Assembly: GCA_046349975.1 (NCBI GenBank)
Contig: JAXMBH010000008.1
Location: 62,001-126,000 of the forward strand
Reading direction: 5' to 3'
DNA: 64,000 bases
From: JABDGM01 sp046349975
GTDB lineage: Bacteria > Planctomycetota > Planctomycetia > Pirellulales > Lacipirellulaceae
Under the pieces are notes generated by a model. The model ran no database searches. It worked only from the letters and a program-made list of their open reading frames with translations, and had not been told where the DNA came from. How positions within the stretch are numbered: position 1 is the stretch's first letter; each line of letters begins with the position of its first letter. This document shows positions 1 to 9,900 of this stretch, piece after piece. The position numbers and the translations under genes were made by a program.

Positions 1-1042
1 GCGTCGGCCGGCGCTCGGGCGATTCCACCAGGTCGACAATGACCCACACCCGCTGCTCTTCGACGCCGAGCGTGGAGATTTTCGTGAAGCCCGAGGGCTC
101 GACCACGCGCACGCGACCGTGCAGCGGCGCGGTTTGACCCCAGTGTTCGAGCAGCACTTCGTCGCCGGGGTGGATCTTCACGGCATCACGCGAGAGGACG
201 TCGACCTCGACTTCCAAGTCGGCAGGGTCGCCCAATTCGACGAGCGATGTGCCCGGCATCACGACCGCAGAACTTTCCTGGAACACGCGGAGCACGCGGC
301 CGGTGATGGGAGAGAAGATTGGGAAGTCCCAGCCGTTGTTGGAACTGTCGGCCGACGGCTTGTGAGGCGCGGGTGTCCCGCCATCAAATGTCGCCGGCGT
401 TTCGGCGTTTGCCATCGCGACAGGCCGCGTGCGCGAAGCCAGCCCGGCGTCATCTGGCCGCGGGCGCGTGTGCATGAGCGCGGCCCGGGCTTGTTCGAGT
501 TCGAACTGAGCGATTTGCTCCGAGAGTCGAAGCGAGCGCAGCTCTTCGCTGGCGACGTGGTATTGCATCTCGGCGTTGTCGAGGTCCGACTTCGACACTC
601 CCTTGCCTTCAAAGGCTTTGCGGTAGCGCACGACCTCGGCCTCAAAATACGCTTGGTTTTGGCGGGCCTTCTCCAGCTGCGGCTTCATGCGTTCAAGCGA
701 AGCTTCCGCCGCCTTCACGCGGGCCTCAGACTGGGCAATGGTGCGGGCATCCAGCAACTCGGGATCGCGGGGCTCGAGCATCGTCAGCAGCGTCTTGCCG
801 GCAATGACCTCGTCGCCGGGATCGAGGCTGATGCGGAGAATGCGGCCGTTCAGCGGGGCGGAAACCACGTATTTCTCGCGGATGCGCGTCTTGCCGTCCT
901 CGTCGACGGTGACGCGAATCGTTCCACGATCGACGCGGACGATGTCGACCTCCAGCGGCCGCGGGATGAACGCGTACGCGAGGCCAGCGACGATCGCCAC
1001 CACGATGGCGAGGACGAACAGTTTGCTGCCGATGTTCCGCAT
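1..1042 (-). CDS. HlyD-family periplasmic adaptor (membrane fusion protein), 3' end cut by window edge
   Basis: The reading frame opens at ATG 1042 on the minus strand and runs off the left edge, giving about 347 residues without the C-terminus. Residues 1-26 form one N-terminal membrane anchor (MRNIGSKLFVLAIVVAIVAG). A beta-barrel/lipoyl-type segment follows (VVSAPLNGRILRISLDPGDE). Then comes an alpha-helical coiled-coil hairpin around residues 85-170, rich in Glu, Ala, Arg and Gln, and a second lipoyl half (SPITGRVLRVFQESSAVVMPG). This order is that of RND/ABC adaptor proteins, which bridge the inner-membrane pump to the outer membrane. It lies upstream of an FtsX-type permease and an ATPase on the same strand but 214 bp away, so together they probably form a three-part export or lipid-handling pump. 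The substrate cannot be read from sequence. Confidence 0.88.
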   Translation of the reverse strand, partial: MRNIGSKLFVLAIVVAIVAGLAYAFIPRPLEVDIVRVDRGTIRVTVDEDGKTRIREKYVVSAPLNGRILRISLDPGDEVIAGKTLLTMLEPRDPELLDARTIAQSEARVKAAEASLERMKPQLEKARQNQAYFEAEVVRYRKAFEGKGVSKSDLDNAEMQYHVASEELRSLRLSEQIAQFELEQARAALMHTRPRPDDAGLASRTRPVAMANAETPATFDGGTPAPHKPSADSSNNGWDFPIFSPITGRVLRVFQESSAVVMPGTSLVELGDPADLEVEVDVLSRDAVKIHPGDEVLLEHWGQTAPLHGRVRVVEPSGFTKISTLGVEEQRVWVIVDLVESPERRPT

Positions 1043-1051
1043 ATCTTTTTA

Positions 1052-1243
1052 TTCACCACGGAGGCACAGAGTGCACGGAGGAAGAACTCCTAACCGCTCA
1101 TCTTCGCTAATAGGTCACTAATGAATGTAAATCGGAAAACAGTTGCATCCAAAGAAGGCAAATGTTCGCCGGCCATCAGCTGTGATTAGCGTCAATTAGC
1201 GGTAGCGACTTCTTCTCCGTGTACTCTGTGCGTCCGTGGTGAA
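1052..1243. repeat. Nested long inverted repeat between adaptor and permease genes
   Basis: The outer arms are 1052-1085 (beginning ttcaccacggaggcacagag) and 1211-1243. They are nearly perfect reverse complements. Inside lies a second imperfect pair built on gctaat/attagc words (about 1098-1130 and 1183-1204). The same vocabulary recurs at 19.5, 21.55, 22.6, 39.3, 39.7 and 58.0 kb, so this is a dispersed intergenic repeat. Transcribed, it would fold into a long hairpin between the two genes. Confidence 0.8.
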
Positions 1244-1256
1244 ATCTTTTCGTTAA

Positions 1257-3623
1257 TTATTCGCGCGACTTCAACACCGCGATTAGATCCAGGTCATCGA
1301 GCTTCCGCCGTACAAGCAGCGCCGACACGATCGATGCTGCCAGGACCGTGGCGGCCGCGAGGCCGTAGGTCGAGTTGGCGATGACGAACGGGAACCGAAA
1401 CACTTCTTGATCTAAAAACAACGTGAGCAGCCAGGCAAACCAGTAGCCCATCACGAGGCCGAACGGAATGCCGAGCAGCGTGACGGTGCCGATTTCGCCC
1501 AGGAGGATGGTTGAAATTTCGCGGCGCGTGAAGCCGATGACGCGGAGCGTCGCGAGTTCACGGCTGCGTTCCGAGAGCGAAATCCGCGCTCCATTGTAGA
1601 CGACACCGAGCGCAATGATGATGGCAAACGTGAGGTTGATCATCCGCATGTGAAGCATGTTTTTCGCCACGGTGTTGCGGAAACTGTCGACCGAGGCCTG
1701 GCGAATCGTAACGCTAGCGACGTGCGGCGTTTCTTTCAGTTCATGAAAGATGGCGGGCAGAAACTTGGGGTCGGCCGTAATCATCGCGCCGCTGATCTGG
1801 GGGCCCTCGCGCATCAGCCGGTTGAGGGCTTCGATGTTCATGAAGGCGTTGAGGCCAGAGATGTCGTCCAGCAGTTCGACGACGAGCACATCGGCGACGG
1901 GGCGTTTTTCTTGGAGCGCTTCGACACGCACCGTTTCGCCCGCTTTCACGCCGAGCACTTCGCCCAGCTTCTTGGAAATGACCAGGCCGGCGGGCGGCAG
2001 CGACACGAAATGCCCGGTTTTGGTTTTCAGCCGCATCAGCGACGAATTCGCCGGCAAGCCCATGATGCCCACGCGGCGGGAGTGGCTGCCCACACGCAGT
2101 CGCGCTGAGACCACCCGCCGCGGCTCGCATTGGTGCACGCCGGGCAAGCTCGCGAGGTCGTGCACGGCATCGATCGACACGGGCTCCACAGTCGAGAGCG
2201 ATACATCGAACCGCTGCACGTCATAAAACTGAGTGAGGATGACTTCGTCGACCGAGTTGCGCATGAAGTTGCCGACGACCACGATCGCCACCGACATCGA
2301 AATCGCGAGCAGTGAAAACGAGGTCTTCACCGGATGGCGTTCGAGCTGCCGCAGCACCATGCGGGCGACATTCGGCACGAAGCGACCCAGGCCGATGCGT
2401 TCCAAGATCGTAGGATGATAATGGGCGGGTGGCTCCGGACGCATGGCTTCCGCGGGCGGCAGACGCACAGCGAGGGCAATCGCGCCGAAGGCGCCGAATG
2501 CCGCCGCGCCGCCAGCGACTAGAATCGCATTCGCCACGACATTCGGCTTCACCTCGAATACGAGGTCCGGGTATTGATATACGCGCAGGAACAGTTTCGT
2601 GAAGTCGTGCGCGAGCCACATGCCGCCGAGCGTGCCGATGAAGCCGCCCGCCACGGTGATCAGCAGCACGAATTTCATGTAGTGCCAGGCGATTTGCAGG
2701 TTCGTGTAGCCGAATGCTTTGAGCGCGGCGATTTGTTCGCGCTGCAGGCTCGTGAGCCGCGTGAGCACCACGTTGAGCAAGAACGCCGCCACGCACAAGA
2801 AAATTGTCGGCGCGATCATGCCGGCGGAGCGCAATCCTTGAATGTCGCTCTCCAAAAGCAAGTTCGAGAGTTGATCCTTGCGGGCGAACGCGCCGAGGCA
2901 GCCGTAGGGCTCCATGATTTTATCGACGCGGTGAATGACGTCTTCGACCGGCGTGCCGCGGGTGAGGCTGATGGAGATATCGTTGAAGCCGCCTTCCATG
3001 TCGTAGGCGGTGGAGAGGGCTTCGTGTTCCATCCACAGAATCGCGAAGTGCCGCGGATCGGGCAGCATGTCGCCCGGCTTGATTTGGAACACATATTCGG
3101 GCGAAAAAGCGACACCGACGACGCGCAGTTCCTTGCGCCGGCCGTTGATGATCGCGGCGATTGAGCCGCCAAGTTCGATATGGTTCGCTTTGAGAAACGC
3201 TTCGCTGGCGAGGACTTCGTCGTCGCGCCCCACGGTGAGCTGCCGGCCACGACGCAAATACAGCTGATTCAATCTCGGCGGCCGCGTGACCGGCAGCGAG
3301 ATCAATTGTCCCACGGCCGGCTCTTCGAGCCCTGGTACGTCGAGCGTGACCAACTGGACGATGCGAGTTTCCACCTGGGCCACACCGGGAATTTCGGTGA
3401 GCCGCTCGGCGGCGGCATCTGGCGCTCGTTTCACTTTGGCAAACACGTCGGCAAAACGGTAGCGTTCGTAGAACGTCGACCGCGTGAGCTCCAGCGAATG
3501 CATGATCGTGCGCGAGTTCACGAACGTCGCCACGCCGGCCGCGATGACGATCGCGATCGCAAATGACTGACCCTTCATTTGCGACAGGTCGCGGAACAGC
3601 TTGCGATCGAGAGCGCTGATCAT
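1257..3623 (-). CDS. ABC transporter permease with two FtsX domains
   Basis: 788 residues from ATG 3623. An N-terminal membrane helix (about 18-38) is followed by a large extracytoplasmic domain (about 40-265). A three-helix FtsX block follows (about 268-385), then a second anchor helix near 435-455, a second soluble domain and a C-terminal FtsX block (about 660-780) ending in VLKSRE. Two FtsX modules in one chain is the arrangement of lipoprotein/peptide-type exporters that work with a separate ATPase and an HlyD-like adaptor. Those genes flank it: the ATPase upstream (ends 3778) and the adaptor downstream (starts 1042). Spacers of 154 and 214 bp carrying inverted repeats separate the three, so they may be co-transcribed but not translationally coupled. 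Confidence 0.88.
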   Translation of the reverse strand: MISALDRKLFRDLSQMKGQSFAIAIVIAAGVATFVNSRTIMHSLELTRSTFYERYRFADVFAKVKRAPDAAAERLTEIPGVAQVETRIVQLVTLDVPGLEEPAVGQLISLPVTRPPRLNQLYLRRGRQLTVGRDDEVLASEAFLKANHIELGGSIAAIINGRRKELRVVGVAFSPEYVFQIKPGDMLPDPRHFAILWMEHEALSTAYDMEGGFNDISISLTRGTPVEDVIHRVDKIMEPYGCLGAFARKDQLSNLLLESDIQGLRSAGMIAPTIFLCVAAFLLNVVLTRLTSLQREQIAALKAFGYTNLQIAWHYMKFVLLITVAGGFIGTLGGMWLAHDFTKLFLRVYQYPDLVFEVKPNVVANAILVAGGAAAFGAFGAIALAVRLPPAEAMRPEPPAHYHPTILERIGLGRFVPNVARMVLRQLERHPVKTSFSLLAISMSVAIVVVGNFMRNSVDEVILTQFYDVQRFDVSLSTVEPVSIDAVHDLASLPGVHQCEPRRVVSARLRVGSHSRRVGIMGLPANSSLMRLKTKTGHFVSLPPAGLVISKKLGEVLGVKAGETVRVEALQEKRPVADVLVVELLDDISGLNAFMNIEALNRLMREGPQISGAMITADPKFLPAIFHELKETPHVASVTIRQASVDSFRNTVAKNMLHMRMINLTFAIIIALGVVYNGARISLSERSRELATLRVIGFTRREISTILLGEIGTVTLLGIPFGLVMGYWFAWLLTLFLDQEVFRFPFVIANSTYGLAAATVLAASIVSALLVRRKLDDLDLIAVLKSRE

Positions 3624-3627
3624 GGGA

Positions 3628-3783
3628 AGGGGCTAGGGGCGGGAGGTCAGGGGTCAGGGAGTGGAATTCATACTAATTTTGAGGGCGACGCAGTTGTGAA
3701 GTCGTTGCGGTTCGCAGTGCCAAGGCCTTTCCACCGTTGCATCCATGCCCTGACCTCTGGCCTCTCGCCTCTGGCCCCTACCA
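3628..3783. repeat. Imperfect inverted repeat of GGTCAGGGGTCAGGG type
   Basis: The left arm (about 3628-3660) is made of agg-ggt-cagg words and the right arm (about 3746-3783) is its approximate reverse complement, ccctgacctctggcctc. It fills the spacer between the ABC ATPase and permease genes. Related words occur at 20.38-20.45 kb. Confidence 0.6.
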
Positions 3784-4533
3784 AGTGAGTTCGCTCGCCG
3801 CGCGCTTTTGCGAGTTCCGATGCACGTGGCTGATTTTGCCGTCGGAGATCGAAATCACGCGGTCGGCCATGTCGGCAATGATCGCATTATGAGTAATGAC
3901 CGCGGTGGTGGTGCCCAGTTCACGATTGATTCGCGAAATGGCTTCGAGCACGAGAATGCCAGTGTGCACGTCGAGGGCGCCGGTCGGTTCATCGCAGAGC
4001 AGCACGGCCGGGTTTTTGGCGACGGCGCGGGCAATGGCCACCCGTTGCTGCTCGCCGCCCGAAAGCTGAGCCGGAAAATGATTCTGACGCTCGGTCAAGT
4101 TCACCAGCCGCAGAGCGTCGCTGGGGTTCATCGGCTTCGTGGCGATGTCGGTAACAAGGGCGACGTTCTCGCGAGCCGTGAGACTCGGGATGAGGTTGTA
4201 GAACTGGAAAACGAACCCGACTTGCTCACGGCGGTACCGCGTGAGACCGGCGTCGTCGAAGTCGGTTAATTGCTGGCCGCGGTAGAACAACGTGCCGCTG
4301 GTGGGCACATCGAGGCCGCCGAGGATGTTAAGCAACGTGCTCTTGCCGCTGCCCGAGGGCCCGAGCAGCACGACGAATTCGCCGGCATAGAGCTCGAGGT
4401 CCACACCGCGGAGCGCTTCGACTTCCACCTCGCCCATGTGGTAGACCTTCGTCAGTCCGCGGGCGGCGAATACGGTTTCAGGCTCTCCCGGTGGGAGCGG
4501 CGTGGCGGCGACATCGGAAGAAAGCAGGGTCAT
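3778..4533 (-). CDS. ABC transporter ATP-binding protein (LolD/MacB-like)
   Basis: 251 residues if the ATG at 4533 is used. The frame is open for another 43 codons upstream (to 4662), but that extension (MGGNSRDRSMRLCARQSAAA...) matches nothing expected, so the shorter start is preferred. Visible motifs: Walker A GPSGSGKST, Q-loop in VGFVFQFYNLIPSLTARENV, signature LSGGEQQRVAIARA, Walker B VLLCDEPTGAL, and the switch His in TAVITHN. The wording around the Q-loop and Walker B is that of the LolD/MacB/FtsE subgroup, which partners FtsX-type permeases. The permease gene lies directly downstream, so this is very likely the motor of the 1-4.5 kb exporter. Confidence 0.93.
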   Translation of the reverse strand: MTLLSSDVAATPLPPGEPETVFAARGLTKVYHMGEVEVEALRGVDLELYAGEFVVLLGPSGSGKSTLLNILGGLDVPTSGTLFYRGQQLTDFDDAGLTRYRREQVGFVFQFYNLIPSLTARENVALVTDIATKPMNPSDALRLVNLTERQNHFPAQLSGGEQQRVAIARAVAKNPAVLLCDEPTGALDVHTGILVLEAISRINRELGTTTAVITHNAIIADMADRVISISDGKISHVHRNSQKRAASELTW

Positions 4534-4728
4534 ACGGCCGCGCGGGCAGTTTTGTGCGAAGAGGAATACAACATTATCCGCCTCTGCGGCGTAGGAATAA
4601 AGTGCCGCGGCAGACTGCCTAGCGCACAGTCGCATCGAGCGATCTCGCGAGTTGCCCCCCATCCGGTTTCACCGTACAAACAAGCGATACTTAACCGAAC
4701 CCGGCATGGCACACGATTCGAGGCCGTC

Positions 4729-6492
4729 TTGACCCGTTATCCCTCACATTTGTCTCGGCGGCGCGGCATCCTCGGGTCATTCGTCTGCTGGTTTGCGTGC
4801 TCGTTATTGGCCTGCATGGGAGTGCCCAACTTGGCGCACGCCGGCGGCGGGCCGGAAAACGTGCTGCTGGTCGTCAACGCCAACAGCGACTCTTCGAAGG
4901 CGATTGCGAACTACTACATCGAGCTCCGCAAGATTCCACCCTCGAATGTGCTCTATATCGACTGGAAGTCGGGACTCGAAGCGTGTTCCGGCATTGGTTT
5001 TCACGATCAAATCGTGAAGCCGATCCTGGCCACGCTGGATAACCGCCAACTCACGCGGCAAATCGATTATGTGGTCTACTCGAGCGATTTCCCGTGGAAG
5101 GTCGAGCTGCAGAATCTGTTTCCCGATCACAAGTTCGAGATTCCGTTCGATCCGGTGGCGTCGCTCACGGGCGCCACGTACTTGATATCGTTCGTGCTGG
5201 GGAAGCACCCGGGCATCGTTCAGCCGGGAGTCAATTTCTACGTGCCTGGGCCGGTTCAGCCGAATATCGGGCAATGTGCGGCGCTCTCGAACGTGCCGAC
5301 GCGCGCTTTTCGCTCGCGCTACACCTGGGACCCGGATGGCCACAGAATTGCCGACGCAGAGAAAGGGCAGCGCTACTTGCTGAGCACGATGCTCGGCGTC
5401 ACCCAGGGCCGCGGCAACACGGAAAAAGAGATTCGCACGTACCTGCAGCGATCGGCGGCGGCCGACTTTACGCGGCCGCAAGGCACCATCTACTACATGT
5501 GGAACAAAGACATCCGCAGCGCCACTCGCGACAAGTGCTTCGCCTCGATGGCGGCCGCGATCACCGCGCTCGGCGTGCCCGCCAAGGTGCAGCAGGGGAT
5601 TGTGCCCGACGGCGCGAAAGACGTGACGGGCATGATGGTCGGCGCCGCCGATTTCGATCTGGCCAAGTCGAACATCGTGATTCGACCTGGCGCGATCTGT
5701 GAGCATCTCACCAGTGCCGGCGGCATTTTGCTCAACACGAAATTCCAAACGCCGCTCAGCGAGTTTCTGCGACATGGCGCGGCCGGGGCCAGTGGCACGG
5801 TCGTCGAGCCGCGGGCAATTCAAGCGAAATTCCCGCTGCCGTCGTTGCAGTTGCACTATGCCAAGGGGTGCTCGCTGGCGGAGGCCTTTTATCAATCGAT
5901 TAGCGGGCCGTATCAGCTGTTGATCGTAGGCGACCCGCTTTGCCAACCGTGGGCGACGCCACCCAAAGTGCTGGTGAGCGGCCTCAAGGCCGGCGACGTG
6001 GTTAAGGGCAAACTAGCATTGACACCCTCCGGCGTGCCCAACGGCGGTCGGCCGATCGGAGCGTTTGAGATTTTCATGGATGGGCACCTGGTGGCTCGCA
6101 GCGACAAGTCCGGGCCGCTGGATATCGATACCACGAAGATGGTCGACGGCTACCATGAGCTCCGCATCGTCGGCTCGGGCGCCGATGCCATCGAAGCCCA
6201 AGGCCGGGTGATTCTGCCCTTTAAAGTCCAAAACCACGATGCGGCGCTCGAAGTAAAAGCTCCGCCCGCGAGCGTCAAGAGCAGCGATAAATTCCGCGTC
6301 AGCGTCCGCCAGCCCGGGGCGAAGGCGATCGTGCTGCGGCAGAACAACCGAGAGTTGGGTCGCGTACAGGGCGAAGCGGGAGATCTCGAAGTCGCCGCGG
6401 CGACACTTGGTCGTGGCACCAGCATGTTGCAGGCATTCAGTGAGGGCGATGTGCCGGTGATCTCCGCGCCGGTCCGCATGATCATTGAGTAA
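4729..6492 (+). CDS. TIGR03790-family secreted protein
   Basis: The frame is open from 4270, but its first 153 codons lie antisense to the ABC ATPase gene or in the divergent spacer. I choose TTG 4729: it has gagg 5 nt upstream and yields a plausible signal peptide (basic RRRG, hydrophobic FVCWFACSLLACMG, cleavage near AHA/GGG). The mature protein begins ENVLLVVNANSDSSKAIANY with IPPSNVLYI soon after, the signature of TIGR03790, a family of unknown function found in genomes that encode exosortase. A beta-rich C-terminal region starting near VSGLKAGDVVKGK may be an Ig-like domain. No exosortase gene is visible in this window. It is divergent from the ABC exporter and precedes a giant TPR protein. 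Confidence 0.82.
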   Translation: MTRYPSHLSRRRGILGSFVCWFACSLLACMGVPNLAHAGGGPENVLLVVNANSDSSKAIANYYIELRKIPPSNVLYIDWKSGLEACSGIGFHDQIVKPILATLDNRQLTRQIDYVVYSSDFPWKVELQNLFPDHKFEIPFDPVASLTGATYLISFVLGKHPGIVQPGVNFYVPGPVQPNIGQCAALSNVPTRAFRSRYTWDPDGHRIADAEKGQRYLLSTMLGVTQGRGNTEKEIRTYLQRSAAADFTRPQGTIYYMWNKDIRSATRDKCFASMAAAITALGVPAKVQQGIVPDGAKDVTGMMVGAADFDLAKSNIVIRPGAICEHLTSAGGILLNTKFQTPLSEFLRHGAAGASGTVVEPRAIQAKFPLPSLQLHYAKGCSLAEAFYQSISGPYQLLIVGDPLCQPWATPPKVLVSGLKAGDVVKGKLALTPSGVPNGGRPIGAFEIFMDGHLVARSDKSGPLDIDTTKMVDGYHELRIVGSGADAIEAQGRVILPFKVQNHDAALEVKAPPASVKSSDKFRVSVRQPGAKAIVLRQNNRELGRVQGEAGDLEVAAATLGRGTSMLQAFSEGDVPVISAPVRMIIE

Positions 6493-6988
6493 TTGCGCCC
6501 GGCATAGCCCCCCGTATTGGAGTCAATAACTCGATTTTTGAGGGCCATCACGAGGCAACCAGGCAGGACAGGCGGATTGTAGCGAATAGCCCGCCCCCGG
6601 CTGTTGCCGCGACGCTTCAGTTCGTTGACACAGAGGACCATACAGATACGATAAATCAAGGCCCCTGAGGCCCCGAGTCGTCGTCCGGTGCAAGTTTTTT
6701 TGGCGGGCGGTCCGCTACCATCGTGAGGAGCGAGCACCATTCGATTTCACAGGCCCTGCGGCGGCTGTTGTGTTAGCGAACCAGGCAGCCGCGATGGCTC
6801 CTCGCGATCTCGTCCTTTTGGCATTAACTGCGGTCCGCAAAACTCAGCTCAGGCGCCCCTCCGACGGTCGTCCGCCAACCCGCGGCTTCCGATCGACACT
6901 CATTGATTCGAAACTCATGAACGGGCGTGCCCAGTGAGGTTTTCCTCCTGGCGATGCTCGCTGAATTTAATTTACGCAGGTAGCAATC
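6493..6988. other. Intergenic region, no gene seen
   Basis: 496 bp between the TIGR03790 gene and the TPR gene. Minus-strand frames here lack recognisable protein features. The only signal is a candidate promoter at 6625-6652. A run of seven T at about 6695-6701 is not preceded by a strong hairpin. Confidence 0.6.
6625..6652 (+). promoter_or_regulatory. Candidate sigma70-like promoter
   Basis: TTGACA at 6625-6630, a 16-nt spacer, then TACGAT at 6647-6652. It points to the TPR gene at 6989 and would leave a leader of about 330 nt. Planctomycete promoter consensus is not well known, so this is a pattern match only. Confidence 0.35.
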
Positions 6989-9900
6989 ATGCAACAGTAT
7001 CGCGTCAATTACCCTCTTCTGATCGGCCTGGTTATTGGCACAGCGGTCTGTTCCGCCGCCGTGTTTGGCGTGTGGAAGTTTCAGATCGAGCGCAAGTCGG
7101 GCTGGCTGATCAGCAAGGCGGAGAGTTCGCTCCAGGAAGGCAATTTGCGCGAAGCCGCTCAGTTCTACGGCCAGTACCTGTCGATCCACCCTGAGAATGA
7201 AGAGATTCGCTACAAGCTGGCCAATGTCATGTTGGACCAGACGGAGAAAGAAGACGCCACTGCCGACGACCTAGGCAACGCGGTGCGCAGTTTGGAAGCG
7301 ATCCTTCGCAATCGTGAAGGCGGAGATTCGCCCGCCGCCAAGGAAGTGCGTCGCCGGCTGGTTTCGTTGTACGGGCGCGACTCGATTCGGAACTGGGGTT
7401 CCGCGCTCGGCCACCTCGATATTCTGCTTCAGGACGACCCCAACAACGCCGAGTTGCAGTCGCTGCGGGCCAGCTATCTCGCGCGCAACGGCAGCTTCGA
7501 CGACGCGGCCAAGATCTCCTACAAGCTGATCGGGTACGATCCCAAGACCGATAAGTTCGACGTGAAGGCCGCCGTGGCGCCGCAACAGGTGAAGGTGTAT
7601 CCCACGCTGGCCGGCATCATTCGCGGCCAGATGAAAAATCCCGAACTCGCCGAACGGACAATCGACCAAATGGTCGAGGCCAACCCGAAGTCGGCGGCGG
7701 CCTATGTCGAGCGCGGCCGCATGCGGTCGCTGTGGAATAACAGCGATGGGTCGCGGGCTGACGCCGAGAAAGCCTTCCAACTCGATCCCGACGATCTTGA
7801 GGTGTTGCTATTCAACGCCGACATGGCTTCGCGCGATGAGCACTATGACAAGGCCCACGAGTTCATCGAAAAGGCCAAGAAACTGCACCCCCAAGAGGCT
7901 CGCGTGTATCAGGCAGCGGCCATGCTGCAATTGAAGGAAAAGTCATATGACAAGGCGCTTGCCGAAATCGAGCAGGGCATCAAGAACCTCGGCGACTCGA
8001 AGTCGATGGAGCTGCAGTTCTTCAAAGCCGAACTTCAGATTCAGAAGCCCGATGTGAAAGGCGCTCGGCAGACGATTGAGGACCTGAAGCAGCGCCGCAA
8101 TCTGCGGCCGGAAATCTTCGACTACTTCGACGCCCGTTTGCTGCTCGCCGAAAATAAATGGTTCGAAGCCAGCGAAGCGTTTAACAAACTGCGTTCGCGA
8201 ATTTCCGATTTCGGCGCCCAGCGGGTGATGGAAGTCGACTTCAGCCTCGGCCTGTGCTACGAACGGCTGGGCCGGCCAGATATGGCCCGCGACCAGTACG
8301 AGCTTGTGCTGCAGCAGGATCCGCAGAACGAGCCCGCGCTCAGCGGTATTCAGCGCGTGGATGCGCAGCGGGGCATTGAATTGAAGCCGGAACGCGGCGG
8401 CGACGATTGGGCGCAGCAAATGGCCGACTTCTTCAAGAAGCCGAAGGAGCAGCGCGACATTGCCAAGCTCATTGCGAGCCTGCGGCAAATGGCCGACAAG
8501 CGCAAGCTCGACCCGGTCGCCGTGAAGCTCATGGAAGCGCAAATCTACCTCATGGCGGAAGACTTCGATGCGGCCACCAAGACGCTAGCCGACGCGAACA
8601 AGATGTCACCGGACAACCTGCAGGTGATGCGGGCCGCCGTGGCGCTGGCCCGAGTCAATCCGAAACTCGGCCCCAAAGTAGCCATGGATCGGTTGAACAA
8701 GGTCGTGGCCAAGTTCGGCGATGAACCGAGCCTGCGGATCGAAAAGGCCGACATTCTCATTCAGCTCAACAAGGACCAAGAAGACAAAGAACCGCTCAAG
8801 CGCGATCTGGCCGGCTTGATGGCGGGCATCGACAAGTGGACCGATGCGCAGAAGGTAGAACTATGGCGCAACATGGCAGGCCGCTATTTGAGCCTTAACA
8901 TGCCCGATGAAGCTCGCCAGAGTCTGGCCTTGGCGGCCGACAAGCTGCCGAGTGAATTGCCGCTGCGCGTGGCGCTGTTCGACTTAGCGCTCCAGGCGGG
9001 CGACGACAAGGGCATGCAAGAAGCCCAGGACAAGATCCTCGAGGTCGTGAAGGATAAGAACGACAGCAACTGGTTGTACTCCGAAGCCCGGCGGCAACTG
9101 CAAGCCGTGCGGCGCGGCCGGGCGTCGATGGATACGCTTCCGGCGATCCGCAAACTGGCCGAGCAGGCCCAGCAGCAGCGGCCCGAGTGGTCAGAGCTCC
9201 TGGCGCTGATGGGCGAAATCGAAATGATGGCCAACAATCTGCCGCTTGCCTTGCAGCATTACGACAAAGCCGAAGAGGTGGGGCGTCCAGCGCCGGGCAT
9301 CGTCGCCCAACACATCCGGTTGCTGTCGATGTACGGGCGGTTCAAGGACGCCGGCAAGCTCCTCGATCGCATTCCAGAGCAAGCGCGACAGCAATTGCTG
9401 GGCCCGCTGTATGCGGAAATCCTGTTCCGCAGCGAACAAACGGATACCGCTTTGAAAGAAGCTCTCGCTGCCACAAAAGCCGATCCAAACAACGCCCAGT
9501 ATCAATACTCCTACGGCCAGCTGCTCGCGCGGGCAGCTGAGGATCCCAAGCTCAAACAGGACCGGAAGGATCAGCTGATGGGCGATGCCATCAAGGCCAT
9601 GCAGCGGGCGACCGAACTGCAGCCTGATAACCCGGACGCCTGGTTCGCGCTAATTTATTTCTTCGCCAAGCAGAAGGACGAAAACCAAGCGCAGAAAACA
9701 ATGCGCGACGCCCAGCTCGCCTTGAGCGGCGACAGCCTCACACTCTTCCTCGCGCGGAGCTACGAGGTGCTGCATCGCTGGTTTGATGCCGAGACAATGT
9801 ACCGCGAAATTTACGAAACTGATCCCAGTGATATCGGCCGGGCCCAGCAGTTGGCGGCGTTTTACGTCGGACCGTTGTATCAACGCCCCGATAAGGAAGC

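Noticed and set aside
4534..4662. 43-codon N-terminal extension of the ABC ATPase
   Set aside because: It is unlike the family, and there is no SD at its start; ATG 4533 fits the family length.
4804..5946. 380-codon open frame on the minus strand
   Set aside because: It is antisense to the TIGR03790 gene, which has a family signature and a signal peptide.
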